Shown here piece by piece: positions 50,304 to 59,419 of a DNA stretch of 64,000 nucleotides. The first letter of the stretch is position 1. Every line of letters begins with the position of its first letter. The notes beneath the pieces are model-generated. The model ran no database searches. It had not been told where the DNA came from and saw only the letters and a program-made list of their open reading frames with translations. A program made the translations under genes and the position numbers. This stretch comes from Terracoccus luteus (GTDB taxonomy: Bacteria > Actinomycetota > Actinomycetes > Actinomycetales > Dermatophilaceae), in assembly GCF_003635045.1 (NCBI RefSeq), contig NZ_RBXT01000001.1, positions 3,286,001-3,350,000 of the forward strand, written 5' to 3'.

Positions 50304-51311
50304 TCACGAGGCCGCCTCACGACGGCGGCGGATGCCGTCCGGCTCGTCCCAGCCGCGCCCCACGGGGCACGTGGCCACGCCGAGCGTCGAGTCGGACTGC
50401 CCGTAGTACGCGAACCACGTGTCGCGGAAGAGGACGAGCCCCTCGACGAAGGTGACGTTCGAGACGAGCCCGTGGGTGTCCTCGTACGTCTCCGGTTCGA
50501 GCCACGGACGCTCCATGCGGGCGAGCACCTCGGTGGGACGCGCGGGGTCGACGACGACCTGGCCGCACGTGTAGCGGACCGCGCCGTCTGGCAGCCGCAC
50601 GGCGGCGTTGTGCAGCAGCAGGACCAGACCGTCGGCCGTGACGACCGGCTGGGGCCCCACCTCGACGAGGAAGCTCGCGAAGCCCCCGGGCCACGGGGTG
50701 AGCAGTGGCTCGTCGTTCGAGGCCGGGGTCCAGTGGATGAGGTCGTCGGACCACGCGTGCCAGATCGACCCCTCGCCGAAGAACATGAGCCAGCGGCCGT
50801 CGACCTGCTGCTCGAGGATGCCGCCCGCCTTGCTCCACGTGCGCGCCGTCCCGTCACCGGCGGGCAGGAACGTGTCGAACCCGGGGAACAGCGGCCCGTG
50901 CTTCGTCCACGTGTGCAGGTCGGTCGACGTCGCGAGGCACAGCTGCGCCGAGCTCAGGTCCCAGCCGGTGTAGGTGAGGTAGTACGTGCCGTCGATGACG
51001 GCGATGCGCGGGTCCTCGCAGCCGTGGGTCTCGTACGGCTCCGTCGGCTCGAGCACCGGCTCGGGCTCGCGCTCGAAGGTGAACCCGTCGTCGCTCCAGG
51101 CGAGCCCGACGCGGGAGACGAGGTCGGGCGAGTGCGCCCGGTACAGCAGGGCCACGCGACCGTCGACGACCGTGGCCGCGGCGTTGTAGACGTGGCCCGA
51201 CTCCCACCCCGTGCCCTGCGGGCGCAGCACGGGGTTGCCCTCGTAGGGCGTGAAGGGGCCGAGCGGGAACGTCGCCGGCGTCCGCGCCGGGATGCCGGGT
51301 CGCCCCGTCAT
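50304..51311 (-). CDS. Glycoside hydrolase family 130 (beta-mannoside phosphorylase/mannosidase-like)
   Basis: 335 aa from ATG 51311 (ATGA overlap with the secreted protein gene). Five-bladed propeller text: PYEGNPVLRPQGTGWESGHVYN, GCEDPRIAVIDGTYYLTYTG, and repeats of W-S-D-D. This fits GH130 enzymes, which phosphorolyse or hydrolyse beta-1,2- or beta-1,4-mannosides. No signal peptide, so it probably acts on the imported oligosaccharide. Last gene of the LacI-controlled carbohydrate operon. Phosphorylase versus hydrolase cannot be decided without the phosphate-site residues being compared. Confidence 0.82.
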   Translation of the reverse strand: MTGRPGIPARTPATFPLGPFTPYEGNPVLRPQGTGWESGHVYNAAATVVDGRVALLYRAHSPDLVSRVGLAWSDDGFTFEREPEPVLEPTEPYETHGCEDPRIAVIDGTYYLTYTGWDLSSAQLCLATSTDLHTWTKHGPLFPGFDTFLPAGDGTARTWSKAGGILEQQVDGRWLMFFGEGSIWHAWSDDLIHWTPASNDEPLLTPWPGGFASFLVEVGPQPVVTADGLVLLLHNAAVRLPDGAVRYTCGQVVVDPARPTEVLARMERPWLEPETYEDTHGLVSNVTFVEGLVLFRDTWFAYYGQSDSTLGVATCPVGRGWDEPDGIRRRREAAS

Positions 51312-53449
51312 CGACGCACCACCGTGAACCCGCCCGCGGCCACCCGCACCGTCGGGGTGGAGCCCGTCGCGGTGTCCTGACCCAGCGGCCGGCCGAGGCC
51401 GTCGAACCGCTCGACCCGGGCGACGCCGGCCCCGGGCAGTGAGACCGCCGTCGCGACCGACGAGCCGCCGGCGTTTCGTACCAAGGCGATCGGCGCACCC
51501 GCGCCCTCGATGACGGCCCGGGTGACCTCGGGCTGCAGCATGACCGCGTCGAGCCGGGTCGTGTCGGAGCCGTCGGCGGTCGTGGTCGCCGTCAGCGTGA
51601 TGGCGCCGTCGGGGACCGGCAGGCGCAGCGTCACGGGCAGCAGCGCGCCGAGCGCCTCGCTCGCACCCTGCGGGCCGACGGCGCCGGCGCGCACCTGCCC
51701 GAGCACCCGCCCACCGGCCGAGAAGGTCGTCACCGCAGTGCTGCCCGGCTGCAGGTCGACGACGGCCATGACGATCCGGGAGGGCCCGTCGGGCAGCCGC
51801 ATCGTCGCCGTGCTCCCCGCCCCCAGGGCGACGTAGCCCCGGCCGCTGTACGAGGCCTCCCCCGTCCAGAGCGACGACGGGGTGACGACCTCGGCGGCGC
51901 CGGTCGTCGCCGCGTCCTCGCCCTCGAGGACACCGAGCTGCGACCGCGCGACGAGCCGACCGTTGCGGGCCACGGCGGCGATGTCGGGATGGGCGTCGAG
52001 CACGAGCATCGACAGCAGCCCGTGGATCGTCGACTCGGCGCCGGCGTTGCGGTTGACCCGGCCGTCGGCCTCGATGCCGTCGACCGTGCGACCGGTCGTG
52101 GGGTCGTAGGCCGGCTGCTCCGAGGCGTTGGCGCCGAAGTACCACGCCGCCTCCATGCCGGCGAGAGCACGCAGCCCGCGTGACCCCGCCGCGTCGGCAT
52201 CCAGACCGTTTGCGACGGCGTCGGCCGTCTCGGTCAGCGACTGCACCCTCGAGTCGACGCCGTAGGCTATCTGGTTGCGCTCCAACGGGACCGGGAGCAT
52301 CCCGTTGACGGCTCCGGTGGTCGTCAGCAGCCACGGGTCGAAGGTGCCCGACTCGCGCTCGGCGACCCGGACGAGGGCGTCGCGACTGAGCACGTCGCCG
52401 GCCCGCGACAGGGCGGCCGGCTGCTGGGAGGCCCAGGCGTGCCAGACCGAGCGCGACAGGCCCCACTGCTGCACGGCCTCGAACGGCCACGACCGGGTGT
52501 CGCCGGCCTGGAGGGCGGTCATGCCCTCGGCGAAACGGGCCAGCGCTCGCCGGGCCGTGGCGGGGCCGCCGGCCTCGACGTACGCCGCGAGCCCGAGCAC
52601 GGCCTCGGCCGTGGCGTCGGTGCCGTCGTTGACGAGCCACGCCGGGGTCCGCCGCCCGTCGATCTGGAGGTAGCGGCCGTACTGGTCGAGCACCTGCCGG
52701 TCGAGGGCGGCGACGGACAGGTCGAGGCGGTCGCGCAGGAAGCGGGCGAAGGCGGGGTCGGCGTCCTTGAACGCGGCGTAGCCCTCGCCGAAGGCCCAGA
52801 CCGTGCGGGCCAGCCAGAACGAGGCGTCGCTGTCGCTCGGGTCGGGCAGCTCGACCGGCTCGGCGCTGCGGTTGAGGGTGCCGTCGGGCTGCATCCAGAG
52901 CACGACGTTGCCGGCGTCGCGGCCGGACACCGTCTGGAAGTAGGCGAGACCGCGCAGCATCTCGAAGGCGCGGTCGCGGCTCGTCGCGGAACCGGTCTGC
53001 TGCCAGTGCCGCAGGTAGACGACGGCCGCGCGGCTGACGTCGTCGGCGTTGAACGCGCCCTGCGTGTACGTGTCCGTGGCCGGGTCGTACGTGCCGCCGC
53101 CGATGCGCTTGTAGGCGCCCGAGTCGCCGTCGGGCTCGGCGTAGGTCCACAGCACGCCGAACGAGGGGTCGGCGGCGGCGCGGTAGGTGGTGTGCCCGGG
53201 CTGGCGCGGCGGGGTGACGCGGTCACCGAGGAAGTCGAGGTGGGCGAGGTTCGTCAGGGGGGCCCGTGCGCCCGTGACGGTCGCAGCGGTGGCCGGTGCC
53301 ACGGCTCCGGATGCCGGCGTGGCCGAGGCCGGTGCGCCGGCCAGCGTGGCGGCGACGGCGCAGGCCGCGACGGCGGCGGTGCCCGCGAGGGCCGCCCGTG
53401 AACGGGTCGGAGTGGTCGGGAGGTGGGTGGGGCGGGTCAGGGGGCTCAT
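51308..53449 (-). CDS. Large secreted protein, probable (alpha/alpha)6 glycosidase-like, family not recognised
   Basis: 713 aa from ATG 53449, with AAAGGAG upstream. A long twin-arginine-poor signal peptide (TRSRAALAGTAAVAACAVAATLAG, then ASATPASG) predicts export. Residues ~70-500 are helical hairpin text with repeated aromatic pairs (VLWTYAEPDGDSG, WPFEAVQQWGLSRSVWHAW, AAWYFGANASEQPAY, NAGAESTIHGLLSML), reminiscent of six-hairpin glycosidases. The C-terminal ~200 residues look like beta-sandwiches (carbohydrate binding). I do not recognise the family. By context it should degrade the extracellular polysaccharide whose fragments the ABC system imports. Confidence 0.7.
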   Translation of the reverse strand: MSPLTRPTHLPTTPTRSRAALAGTAAVAACAVAATLAGAPASATPASGAVAPATAATVTGARAPLTNLAHLDFLGDRVTPPRQPGHTTYRAAADPSFGVLWTYAEPDGDSGAYKRIGGGTYDPATDTYTQGAFNADDVSRAAVVYLRHWQQTGSATSRDRAFEMLRGLAYFQTVSGRDAGNVVLWMQPDGTLNRSAEPVELPDPSDSDASFWLARTVWAFGEGYAAFKDADPAFARFLRDRLDLSVAALDRQVLDQYGRYLQIDGRRTPAWLVNDGTDATAEAVLGLAAYVEAGGPATARRALARFAEGMTALQAGDTRSWPFEAVQQWGLSRSVWHAWASQQPAALSRAGDVLSRDALVRVAERESGTFDPWLLTTTGAVNGMLPVPLERNQIAYGVDSRVQSLTETADAVANGLDADAAGSRGLRALAGMEAAWYFGANASEQPAYDPTTGRTVDGIEADGRVNRNAGAESTIHGLLSMLVLDAHPDIAAVARNGRLVARSQLGVLEGEDAATTGAAEVVTPSSLWTGEASYSGRGYVALGAGSTATMRLPDGPSRIVMAVVDLQPGSTAVTTFSAGGRVLGQVRAGAVGPQGASEALGALLPVTLRLPVPDGAITLTATTTADGSDTTRLDAVMLQPEVTRAVIEGAGAPIALVRNAGGSSVATAVSLPGAGVARVERFDGLGRPLGQDTATGSTPTVRVAAGGFTVVRR

Positions 53450-53567
53450 GGTCGCTCCTTTGCGTTCGAGCCGGGGCGGGTCGGGCAGGTCGAGCGGTGA
53501 CGCGGGTCGGACGGTCGCGCAGTTCGGGCCGGTCGGGTGGGTCGCCGATCGGGTGGGTGGGGACCTG

Positions 53568-54803
53568 TCAGGTCGGTGGGGCGAGCTGCGGCGGCGGGGG
53601 CAGGAGGAGGCTGACGGTCGTGCCGGTCTCGAGGGCGCGGGTCGCCCCCGCGGCGACGACGACCGCGGCGGCGGCGTCGGTGACGTCGACGACCGGGCGG
53701 TCGCCGGTGCGCACGCAGTGCACGAGGTCGGCCACGGCCGACCGCACCGCGGCCGCGTAGACCTGCTGCTTGGCGTCCTCACCGCCGAGGTCGAGGGTCA
53801 GGTGCACCCGGTGCGGCAGGGAGAGGTCGGCGCCCCGCGCCCGCGCGCCGGGAGCGCCGGCGTCGCGCTGCACCTCGACCTCGATGCCGGCCGCGGGCAG
53901 GGCTGCGACGTCGATGTGACCGACGGCGAACAACGCCGCCGGGTCGGCCGCGAGCCGTTGCACGGTCGCGACGCCGTCGTCGTCGGTCCAGAGGTCGACC
54001 TCGGCCGTGACCGGGATCCAGCCGTGCACGACGGTCTGGGCCGCCCCGTGGTCGAGCCGGAGCCACTGGCGTTCGCAGCGGTCGGCGTGCGTGAAGGAAT
54101 GGGTGTGCGTGGCGAGGGCCCCACCCGGGTGGGCGGTCGTGACGCTGACGACGTCGAGCAGGCCGTCGAGGTCGCCGTGCGGGGTGGGCCGGCGCACCCC
54201 CGTGGCCTGGGCATGGGTGGGCCTGGACCCGAGGAGCCAGTGCGCGGCGTCGAGTGCGTGCACGGCGTGCTCGAGCAGGATGCCGCCGCTGGCGTCCGTG
54301 TCCCAGAACCAGTGGTCGGGGCCGAGACCCTCGTCCGCCGCGTCGTTCTCGTAGGCGAAGCGGCGTACCGGGCCGAGCACCTCGTCACGCAGCCGCACGA
54401 CCGCGGCGAGCAGCGGGTTGTGCCGCAGCACGTGGTCGACGGTGACGACCACGCCGGCCTGCTCGGCCTCGGCCACGACGTCGAGGGCGTCGGCCGCACT
54501 CGTCGCGAGCGGCTTCTCGCACAGCACGTGCCGGCCCGCTCGCACGGCCCTCGTGGCCAGCTCGGCGTGGGAGTCGGGCGTCGTCGCGACGAGCACGACG
54601 TCGACCGTGCGCAGCAGGGCGTCGACGTCGTCGGCAACCGCGGCACCGTGCCGGTCGGCGAGGTCCCTGGCCCTCTCGGGGTCACGGTCGACGACGGCGG
54701 CCACGACGAGGTCGTCGAGGCCGGCGGCCGCCCCGAGGACGAAGTCGGCGAAGCCGCCGGCTCCGACCACACCCAGCCGCAACGGCATCCGGTCGACCGT
54801 CAT
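53568..54803 (-). CDS. Gfo/Idh/MocA-family dehydrogenase
   Basis: 411 aa from ATG 54803 (ATGA overlap with the permease). Rossmann fold LGVVGAGGFADFVLG; the family's E-K-P motif in VLCEKPLATSAADA; catalytic-side His in ILLEHAVHALDAAHWLLG. NAD(P)-dependent oxidoreductase of sugars or glycosides, here most likely modifying the imported sugar. The C-terminal tail is Pro-rich. Confidence 0.87.
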   Translation of the reverse strand: MTVDRMPLRLGVVGAGGFADFVLGAAAGLDDLVVAAVVDRDPERARDLADRHGAAVADDVDALLRTVDVVLVATTPDSHAELATRAVRAGRHVLCEKPLATSAADALDVVAEAEQAGVVVTVDHVLRHNPLLAAVVRLRDEVLGPVRRFAYENDAADEGLGPDHWFWDTDASGGILLEHAVHALDAAHWLLGSRPTHAQATGVRRPTPHGDLDGLLDVVSVTTAHPGGALATHTHSFTHADRCERQWLRLDHGAAQTVVHGWIPVTAEVDLWTDDDGVATVQRLAADPAALFAVGHIDVAALPAAGIEVEVQRDAGAPGARARGADLSLPHRVHLTLDLGGEDAKQQVYAAAVRSAVADLVHCVRTGDRPVVDVTDAAAAVVVAAGATRALETGTTVSLLLPPPPQLAPPT

Positions 54804-55726
54804 CCCTTCACCCCCGACCCGATGTCGGACGAGGTGAAGTGGCGCTGGAAGGCGACGAAGAGAGCGACGGCCGGTGCGGCGAGCACGACGGCACCGGCGA
54901 GGATCGCCCCGAAGGGGTTGCTCGCCCGGCCGGCCGCGTTGCTGATGTAGTTCGCGAGCGACACGGCGAGCGGCTGCATGTCGGCCTGCTTCGTGACGAG
55001 GAAGGGCCAGAGGAACTCGTTCCAGGGCCCGATGAAGGTCAGCAGCACGACGGTGAGCAGGGCCGGGCGCACGAGCGGCAGGGCGACCGACCACAGGATG
55101 CGGAACTCGCCGGCGCCGTCGATGCGGGCGGCGCTGAAGAGGTCCTCGGGCAGCTGGAGGAAGAACTGCCGGAAGACGAACACCGCGGTCGAGTTGATGG
55201 CGAACGGCACGATCATGCCGAGGTAGCTGTCGGCGAGGCCGTACGACCGCACGATCATCACGTAGAGCGGGATGACGAGCAGCTGGAAGGGCACGACCTG
55301 CACGAGCAGGACGAGGGCGAAGAGCGTGCCCTTGCCGCGCCAGTGCAGCCGGGCGAGGGCGTAGCCGGCGAGCACCCCGAAGAACACGGTCGAGACGATG
55401 ACGGCGCCGGTGAAGATGCCGCTGTTGACGAGCGAGCGCAGCAGGTCGACCCGCTCGTTGATCTGCGCGTAGTTGTCGAGGGTGAGGTTGCTGAAGTCGA
55501 ACGCCCCACCGATGGACGGGTCGGCCATGGTCTGCAGCGAGCCGATCGCCATGTAGTAGAAGGGGAAGAGGAACACGACGGCGCCGAGGGCCAGCAGCAG
55601 GCTGAGCGGCCACGTGCGCCGGCCCGGTCCTCGACCAGCGCCGCGGGCACCACCGTCGCCGGCCACTGCCCGTCCGTCGTCGGACGAGCCCGGTTGTGAG
55701 ACAGGCGGTCTCGTGGGGGTGGCCAT
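54800..55726 (-). CDS. Carbohydrate ABC transporter permease (MalG type)
   Basis: 308 aa from ATG 55726 (a GTG nine bases earlier is possible). Six membrane segments after an acidic/Arg tail. EAA-type loop SAARIDGAGEFRILWSVALP; ends F-Q-R-H-F-T-S-S-D-I-G-S-G-V-K-G, the classic MalG end. Works with the next two upstream genes. Confidence 0.88.
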   Translation of the reverse strand: MATPTRPPVSQPGSSDDGRAVAGDGGARGAGRGPGRRTWPLSLLLALGAVVFLFPFYYMAIGSLQTMADPSIGGAFDFSNLTLDNYAQINERVDLLRSLVNSGIFTGAVIVSTVFFGVLAGYALARLHWRGKGTLFALVLLVQVVPFQLLVIPLYVMIVRSYGLADSYLGMIVPFAINSTAVFVFRQFFLQLPEDLFSAARIDGAGEFRILWSVALPLVRPALLTVVLLTFIGPWNEFLWPFLVTKQADMQPLAVSLANYISNAAGRASNPFGAILAGAVVLAAPAVALFVAFQRHFTSSDIGSGVKG

Positions 55727-55727
55727 G

Positions 55728-56690
55728 TCAGTCACGCTCCAGCAGGCGTCGGTTGATGAGGGAGATGACGAGCACGAGGATGACGAGGATGACGCCGATC
55801 GCGGAGGCGATGTCGGGGTTCCCCTGCTCGATCCCCTTCTGGTACATGACGAGCACCGGCGAGCTGGAGGCGCCGTCGGGCCCGCCACCGTTGGTGAGCA
55901 GGTACGGCTCGGTGAAGAGGTTGGCGCCGGTGATGGTGGCGAGGATGACGACGAGCGCCGTCGCCGGCCGCACCCCGGGCACGGTCACCGCCAGGAACGA
56001 GCGCCAGCGGCCCGCGCCGTCGACCGAAGCCGACTCGTAGAGCTCCTTCGGCACGTTCTGCAGCGCCGCGAGGTAGAGCAGGATGAAGAAGCCGAGCTGC
56101 TTCCAGGCGACGAACACGGCGATGACCGGCAGCGCGAGCGACTCGTTGACGAGCCACGGCGGGTCGGGGGCGAGCGGCCCGAGCAGCCGGCTGACGAGGC
56201 CGTCGCCGCTGAAGAGGAACAGCCACACCGCGACCACCGCGACGCTCGCCGTCACGTAGGGCACGTAGTAAGCGACGCGGAAGAAGGTGCGGGCCTGCAC
56301 GACGGTGTTGAGCGCGACGGCGAGCAGCAGGGCGAGCACGACGGTGATCGGCACGTTGATGACGAGGAAGACGAGCACGTTGCGGAAGGCCTGGCGCACG
56401 TCGGGGTCGGCGATGGCGTCGGCGTAGTTCTGCAGGCCGACGAACGGCCGCGACACCCGCGCCCGGGGCGCCGCGAAGAAGTAGTCGTGGAAGCTGATGT
56501 AGACCGCCAGCCCGAGCGGGTAGGCGAAGATCGCCGCGAGGTACACCGCGTACGGCAGTGCGAAGAGGATGCCGAGGGGCTGGCGCCCGAGCAGCCGTGA
56601 GACGAGCGAGCGGGGCGCGCCCGGCGCGGGGTCGTGGTCGTGACCCCGCGCCGGACCGCCGCCGCGGCCGGTGTCAGCCGTGGTGGTCAC
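55728..56690 (-). CDS. Carbohydrate ABC transporter permease (MalF type)
   Basis: 320 aa from GTG 56690, 11 bp after the binding-protein gene. Six membrane segments; EAA loop ESASVDGAGRWRSFLAVTVP. Forms the translocation pore with the MalG-type partner. The ATPase is not encoded in this locus. Confidence 0.88.
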   Translation of the reverse strand: MTTTADTGRGGGPARGHDHDPAPGAPRSLVSRLLGRQPLGILFALPYAVYLAAIFAYPLGLAVYISFHDYFFAAPRARVSRPFVGLQNYADAIADPDVRQAFRNVLVFLVINVPITVVLALLLAVALNTVVQARTFFRVAYYVPYVTASVAVVAVWLFLFSGDGLVSRLLGPLAPDPPWLVNESLALPVIAVFVAWKQLGFFILLYLAALQNVPKELYESASVDGAGRWRSFLAVTVPGVRPATALVVILATITGANLFTEPYLLTNGGGPDGASSSPVLVMYQKGIEQGNPDIASAIGVILVILVLVISLINRRLLERD

Positions 56691-56701
56691 CGGTCACCGG
56701 C

Positions 56702-58030
56702 TCACTGCTGGCCGGCGAGCTTGTCGATGGACGCGGCTGCGGTCTTGAGGGCGTCGGCGGGGTTGCCCTTGCCCGAGATGACCGACGCCGTGTACTGGTC
56801 GCGGAAGTCCTGCCAGATCTCGACGGAGTTGGGCACGTTGGGGACCTCGACCGTGCGCGAGGCCTGGTCGGCGAAGGTCTTGTACTCCGGCTTCTTCGCG
56901 AAGTAGTCGGGGTAGGCCGATGCGAGGTCGGTGCGCAGCGGCATCTGGCCGGTGCGGTCGAGCAGGTCGCCGTCCTGCTCCTTGCTCGTCGAGAACTTCA
57001 GCACCTCCCACGCGGTGCCCTGGTTCTCGCAGGCCGAGTAGAGGCCGACGTTCTTGGCGTCCGAGAAGGTGTACGTCTCCGCCGCGCTCTTGCCCGTCGA
57101 CGTCGGCACCGGGACCACGCCCCACTTCACCTTGTCGCCGTAGACCGCGACCGCCCACGGACCGACGATCGCCATGGCCGCCTTGCCGTCGGCGAAGGAG
57201 TCGGCCGTGTACTTCTCCGCGGGGGCGAGCTTCTCCTTGTACATCGTGGCCCAGAAGTCGGCGACCGACGTGCCGGCGGCGTCGGTGAAGGTCGCCTTGC
57301 CGTCCTCGACGAGCTGCTTGCCGCCGGTCTCGGCCGCGTAGAGCGGGTAGAAGTCGAACCACGACTGGAAGAACTCGCTCGTCGGCGCGGGCCAGATGGC
57401 GGCCTGGGCGGCCTTGCTCTGCACGATCTTCCGGCTCGTGGCGAGGAACTCGTCGTACGTCTTCAGCGGCGGGTTATCGGCGTCGACGCCCGCCTTCGCG
57501 AGCAGGGTCTTGTTGTAGAAGATCATGACCGGGTTCGACTTCCACGGCATCTGGTAGAGCTTGCCGTCGCTCGAGGTGTACTGCTCGGCGGTCTTGCCCG
57601 ACCGGGCCTCGACGTAGGCCTTGCCGTCGGAGAAGTCGTCGAGCGGCACGAGCCCGCCCTGCTTCTGGAACTGCGGCACCGCGGCGGGCGAGGTGTTGTA
57701 GACGAGGCACGGGGCGTTGCCGGCGGTGATGGCGGCCCCGATGACCTCCTCCGACGACTTGCCGGCGGGGATCTCCTGCGCCGTGACCTTCTGGTCGGAG
57801 TGGGCAGCGTTCCACTTCTCGACCATCGCCTTGCCCCAGGCCACCTCGTCAGGGTTGTTCGACAGCCAGATCGTGATCGGCCCCTTGGCGGTGAGGGCCG
57901 CCTCGGCGTCGGCCCCTCCGCCGTCGTCACCCGACCCGCACGCGGCCAGGGTGGCGGCGAGGGCGACGGTGAGCGTCGCGCCGACGGTGGTGCGCGTCCT
58001 GCTGGTCATGACTCTGCTCGTGGTTCTCAT
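56702..58030 (-). CDS. Carbohydrate ABC transporter substrate-binding lipoprotein
   Basis: 442 aa from ATG 58030 with GGAGA upstream. Lipobox LAAC (Cys31). Family 1 solute-binding fold: ITIWLSNNPDEVAWGKAMVE, YQMPWKSNPVMIFYNK, and KAAMAIVGPWAVAVYG. Delivers an oligosaccharide, probably a mannoside or similar, to the two permeases. Preceded by the LacI-family gene with a 109-bp gap in which I see no copy of the AAACCGGTT operator, so it probably depends on read-through from the regulator's promoter. Confidence 0.9.
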   Translation of the reverse strand: MRTTSRVMTSRTRTTVGATLTVALAATLAACGSGDDGGGADAEAALTAKGPITIWLSNNPDEVAWGKAMVEKWNAAHSDQKVTAQEIPAGKSSEEVIGAAITAGNAPCLVYNTSPAAVPQFQKQGGLVPLDDFSDGKAYVEARSGKTAEQYTSSDGKLYQMPWKSNPVMIFYNKTLLAKAGVDADNPPLKTYDEFLATSRKIVQSKAAQAAIWPAPTSEFFQSWFDFYPLYAAETGGKQLVEDGKATFTDAAGTSVADFWATMYKEKLAPAEKYTADSFADGKAAMAIVGPWAVAVYGDKVKWGVVPVPTSTGKSAAETYTFSDAKNVGLYSACENQGTAWEVLKFSTSKEQDGDLLDRTGQMPLRTDLASAYPDYFAKKPEYKTFADQASRTVEVPNVPNSVEIWQDFRDQYTASVISGKGNPADALKTAAASIDKLAGQQ

Positions 58031-58139
58031 GGCGATCTCCGTTGATCGTGGCCGGTGGGCCGGTGAGGGGGTGGAGTGGTGCGGGTCGTCGGTCGGGTGG
58101 GTCGAGGTCCGGGTTCGGTCGGACGGGTCAGGTTGCGTC

Positions 58140-59204
58140 TCAGCGCCTTTCGCGCTGCGGGATGCCGGTGGGCCGGGTCGCTTCGGCCGTCGACCCGCGC
58201 ACGACGAGGTGCGGGGGCGGGAGGTGCACGTCGTCGGTGGCGTCGATGCCGGCGTCGATCGCGGCGAGCAGCGTCTGAGCGGCCGCGGCCCCCCAGGCGA
58301 GGACGTCGGTGTGCACGGTCGTCAGGCCCGGACGGAGCACCGCCGACACCGCGGTGTCGTCGAAGCCGGTGACCGACAGGTCGCCCGGCACGTCGAGCCC
58401 CCGGTCGGCGGCGACGGCGATGCCCGCGGCGGCCATGAGGTCGTTGGCGTAGACCACGGCGGTCGGGCGCCGGCGCGGCGGCAGGTCGAGCAGCTTCGCG
58501 GTGGCGGCGGCGCCGCCCTCGGCGGAGAAGTCGGCCTCGACGTGCAGTCCGGGAGCCAGCCCCGCGGCATCCGTCGCCTCGTCGAACGCCGCCCGGCGGG
58601 AGGCGCCGTGCACGTAGGTCGCCGGGCCCCCGACGTGCGCCAGGCGCGTGTGGCCGAGGGCGACGAGGTGCTCGACGGCGGCGCGGATGCCGGGGCGGTC
58701 GTCGACGACGACCGAGGGCGCGCTGTCGTCGATGTCGGGCGCGATGCGGACGCCGGGCAGACCGAGCCGACGCAGCACCGCGGGCCGGTCGTCGTCGACC
58801 CGCAGGTCGGTGAGGAAGACGCCGTCGGCGCGGCCCTCCCCCGCGAGGCGTTCGTAGGCCTCCTCCTCCGAGACGTGGGTGGGCACCACCTGCATGACGA
58901 GGGCGAACCCCGCCTGCGAGAGCACCGTCTCGACGCCCGCGACGAAGACGGCGAAGAAGGGGTCGGCGCCGAGGGTCTCGGGTGGGCGGGCGATGACGAG
59001 GGCGACGGCCATGGCGCGCGACGAGCTGAGGCCGCGGGCCCGCACGTCGCGGGTGAAGCCGAGCTCGTCGGCGGCGCGCAGGATGCGGCTGCGCGTCTCG
59101 GCGCTGACCCCGTCACGCCCGTTGATGGCGAACGAGACCGCGCCCTTGCTCACGCCCGCGGCCCGCGCGACGTCGGAGATCGTCGGTCTCCGGATCTGGG
59201 CCAT
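58140..59204 (-). CDS. LacI-family repressor of the GH130 operon
   Basis: 354 aa from ATG 59204. Helix-turn-helix T-I-S-D-V-A-R-A-A-G-V-S-K-G-A-V-S-F-A-I with hinge ARGLSSSRAMAVALV, then a sugar-sensor domain ending VTGFDDTAVSAVLRPGLTTV. First gene of the operon; its own promoter carries an operator-like palindrome over the -10, so it probably represses itself and all downstream genes. Confidence 0.9.
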   Translation of the reverse strand: MAQIRRPTISDVARAAGVSKGAVSFAINGRDGVSAETRSRILRAADELGFTRDVRARGLSSSRAMAVALVIARPPETLGADPFFAVFVAGVETVLSQAGFALVMQVVPTHVSEEEAYERLAGEGRADGVFLTDLRVDDDRPAVLRRLGLPGVRIAPDIDDSAPSVVVDDRPGIRAAVEHLVALGHTRLAHVGGPATYVHGASRRAAFDEATDAAGLAPGLHVEADFSAEGGAAATAKLLDLPPRRRPTAVVYANDLMAAAGIAVAADRGLDVPGDLSVTGFDDTAVSAVLRPGLTTVHTDVLAWGAAAAQTLLAAIDAGIDATDDVHLPPPHLVVRGSTAEATRPTGIPQRERR

Positions 59205-59239
59205 GCTTGACTAAACCGGTTCAGTAGACGGGCTGTCAA
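59204..59239 (-). promoter_or_regulatory. LacI-gene promoter with overlapping operator, leaderless
   Basis: On the minus strand: TTGACA (59239-59234), 18-bp spacer, TTTAGT (59215-59210), five bases, then ATG 59204. The -35 is a perfect consensus. The palindrome-like CTGAACCGGTTTAG (59224-59211) covers the spacer end and -10, where a LacI-type dimer would block transcription. Confidence 0.7.
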
Positions 59240-59263
59240 GAGGCTGCCGCCGCAACCCGGTGC

Positions 59264-59391
59264 GGGCCACGGCCCGTTTTGGGACATCCCTCCGCCCGCC
59301 GGACCGTCCTTGACCGCGCCGCGGCCCGATCCCGGACACCCTCCGCACGCCGGACCGTCCTTGACCGCGCCACGGCCCGATGCCGGACACC
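59264..59391. repeat. 51-bp tandem repeat, about 2.5 copies
   Basis: 59290-59340 and 59341-59391 differ at three positions; a partial, more degenerate copy precedes them from about 59264. It lies between the LacI promoter and the end of the spermidine-synthase-like gene. Confidence 0.85.
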
Positions 59392-59419
59392 CGACCGGTC
59401 GAACGGGCCGGTGACGGGG

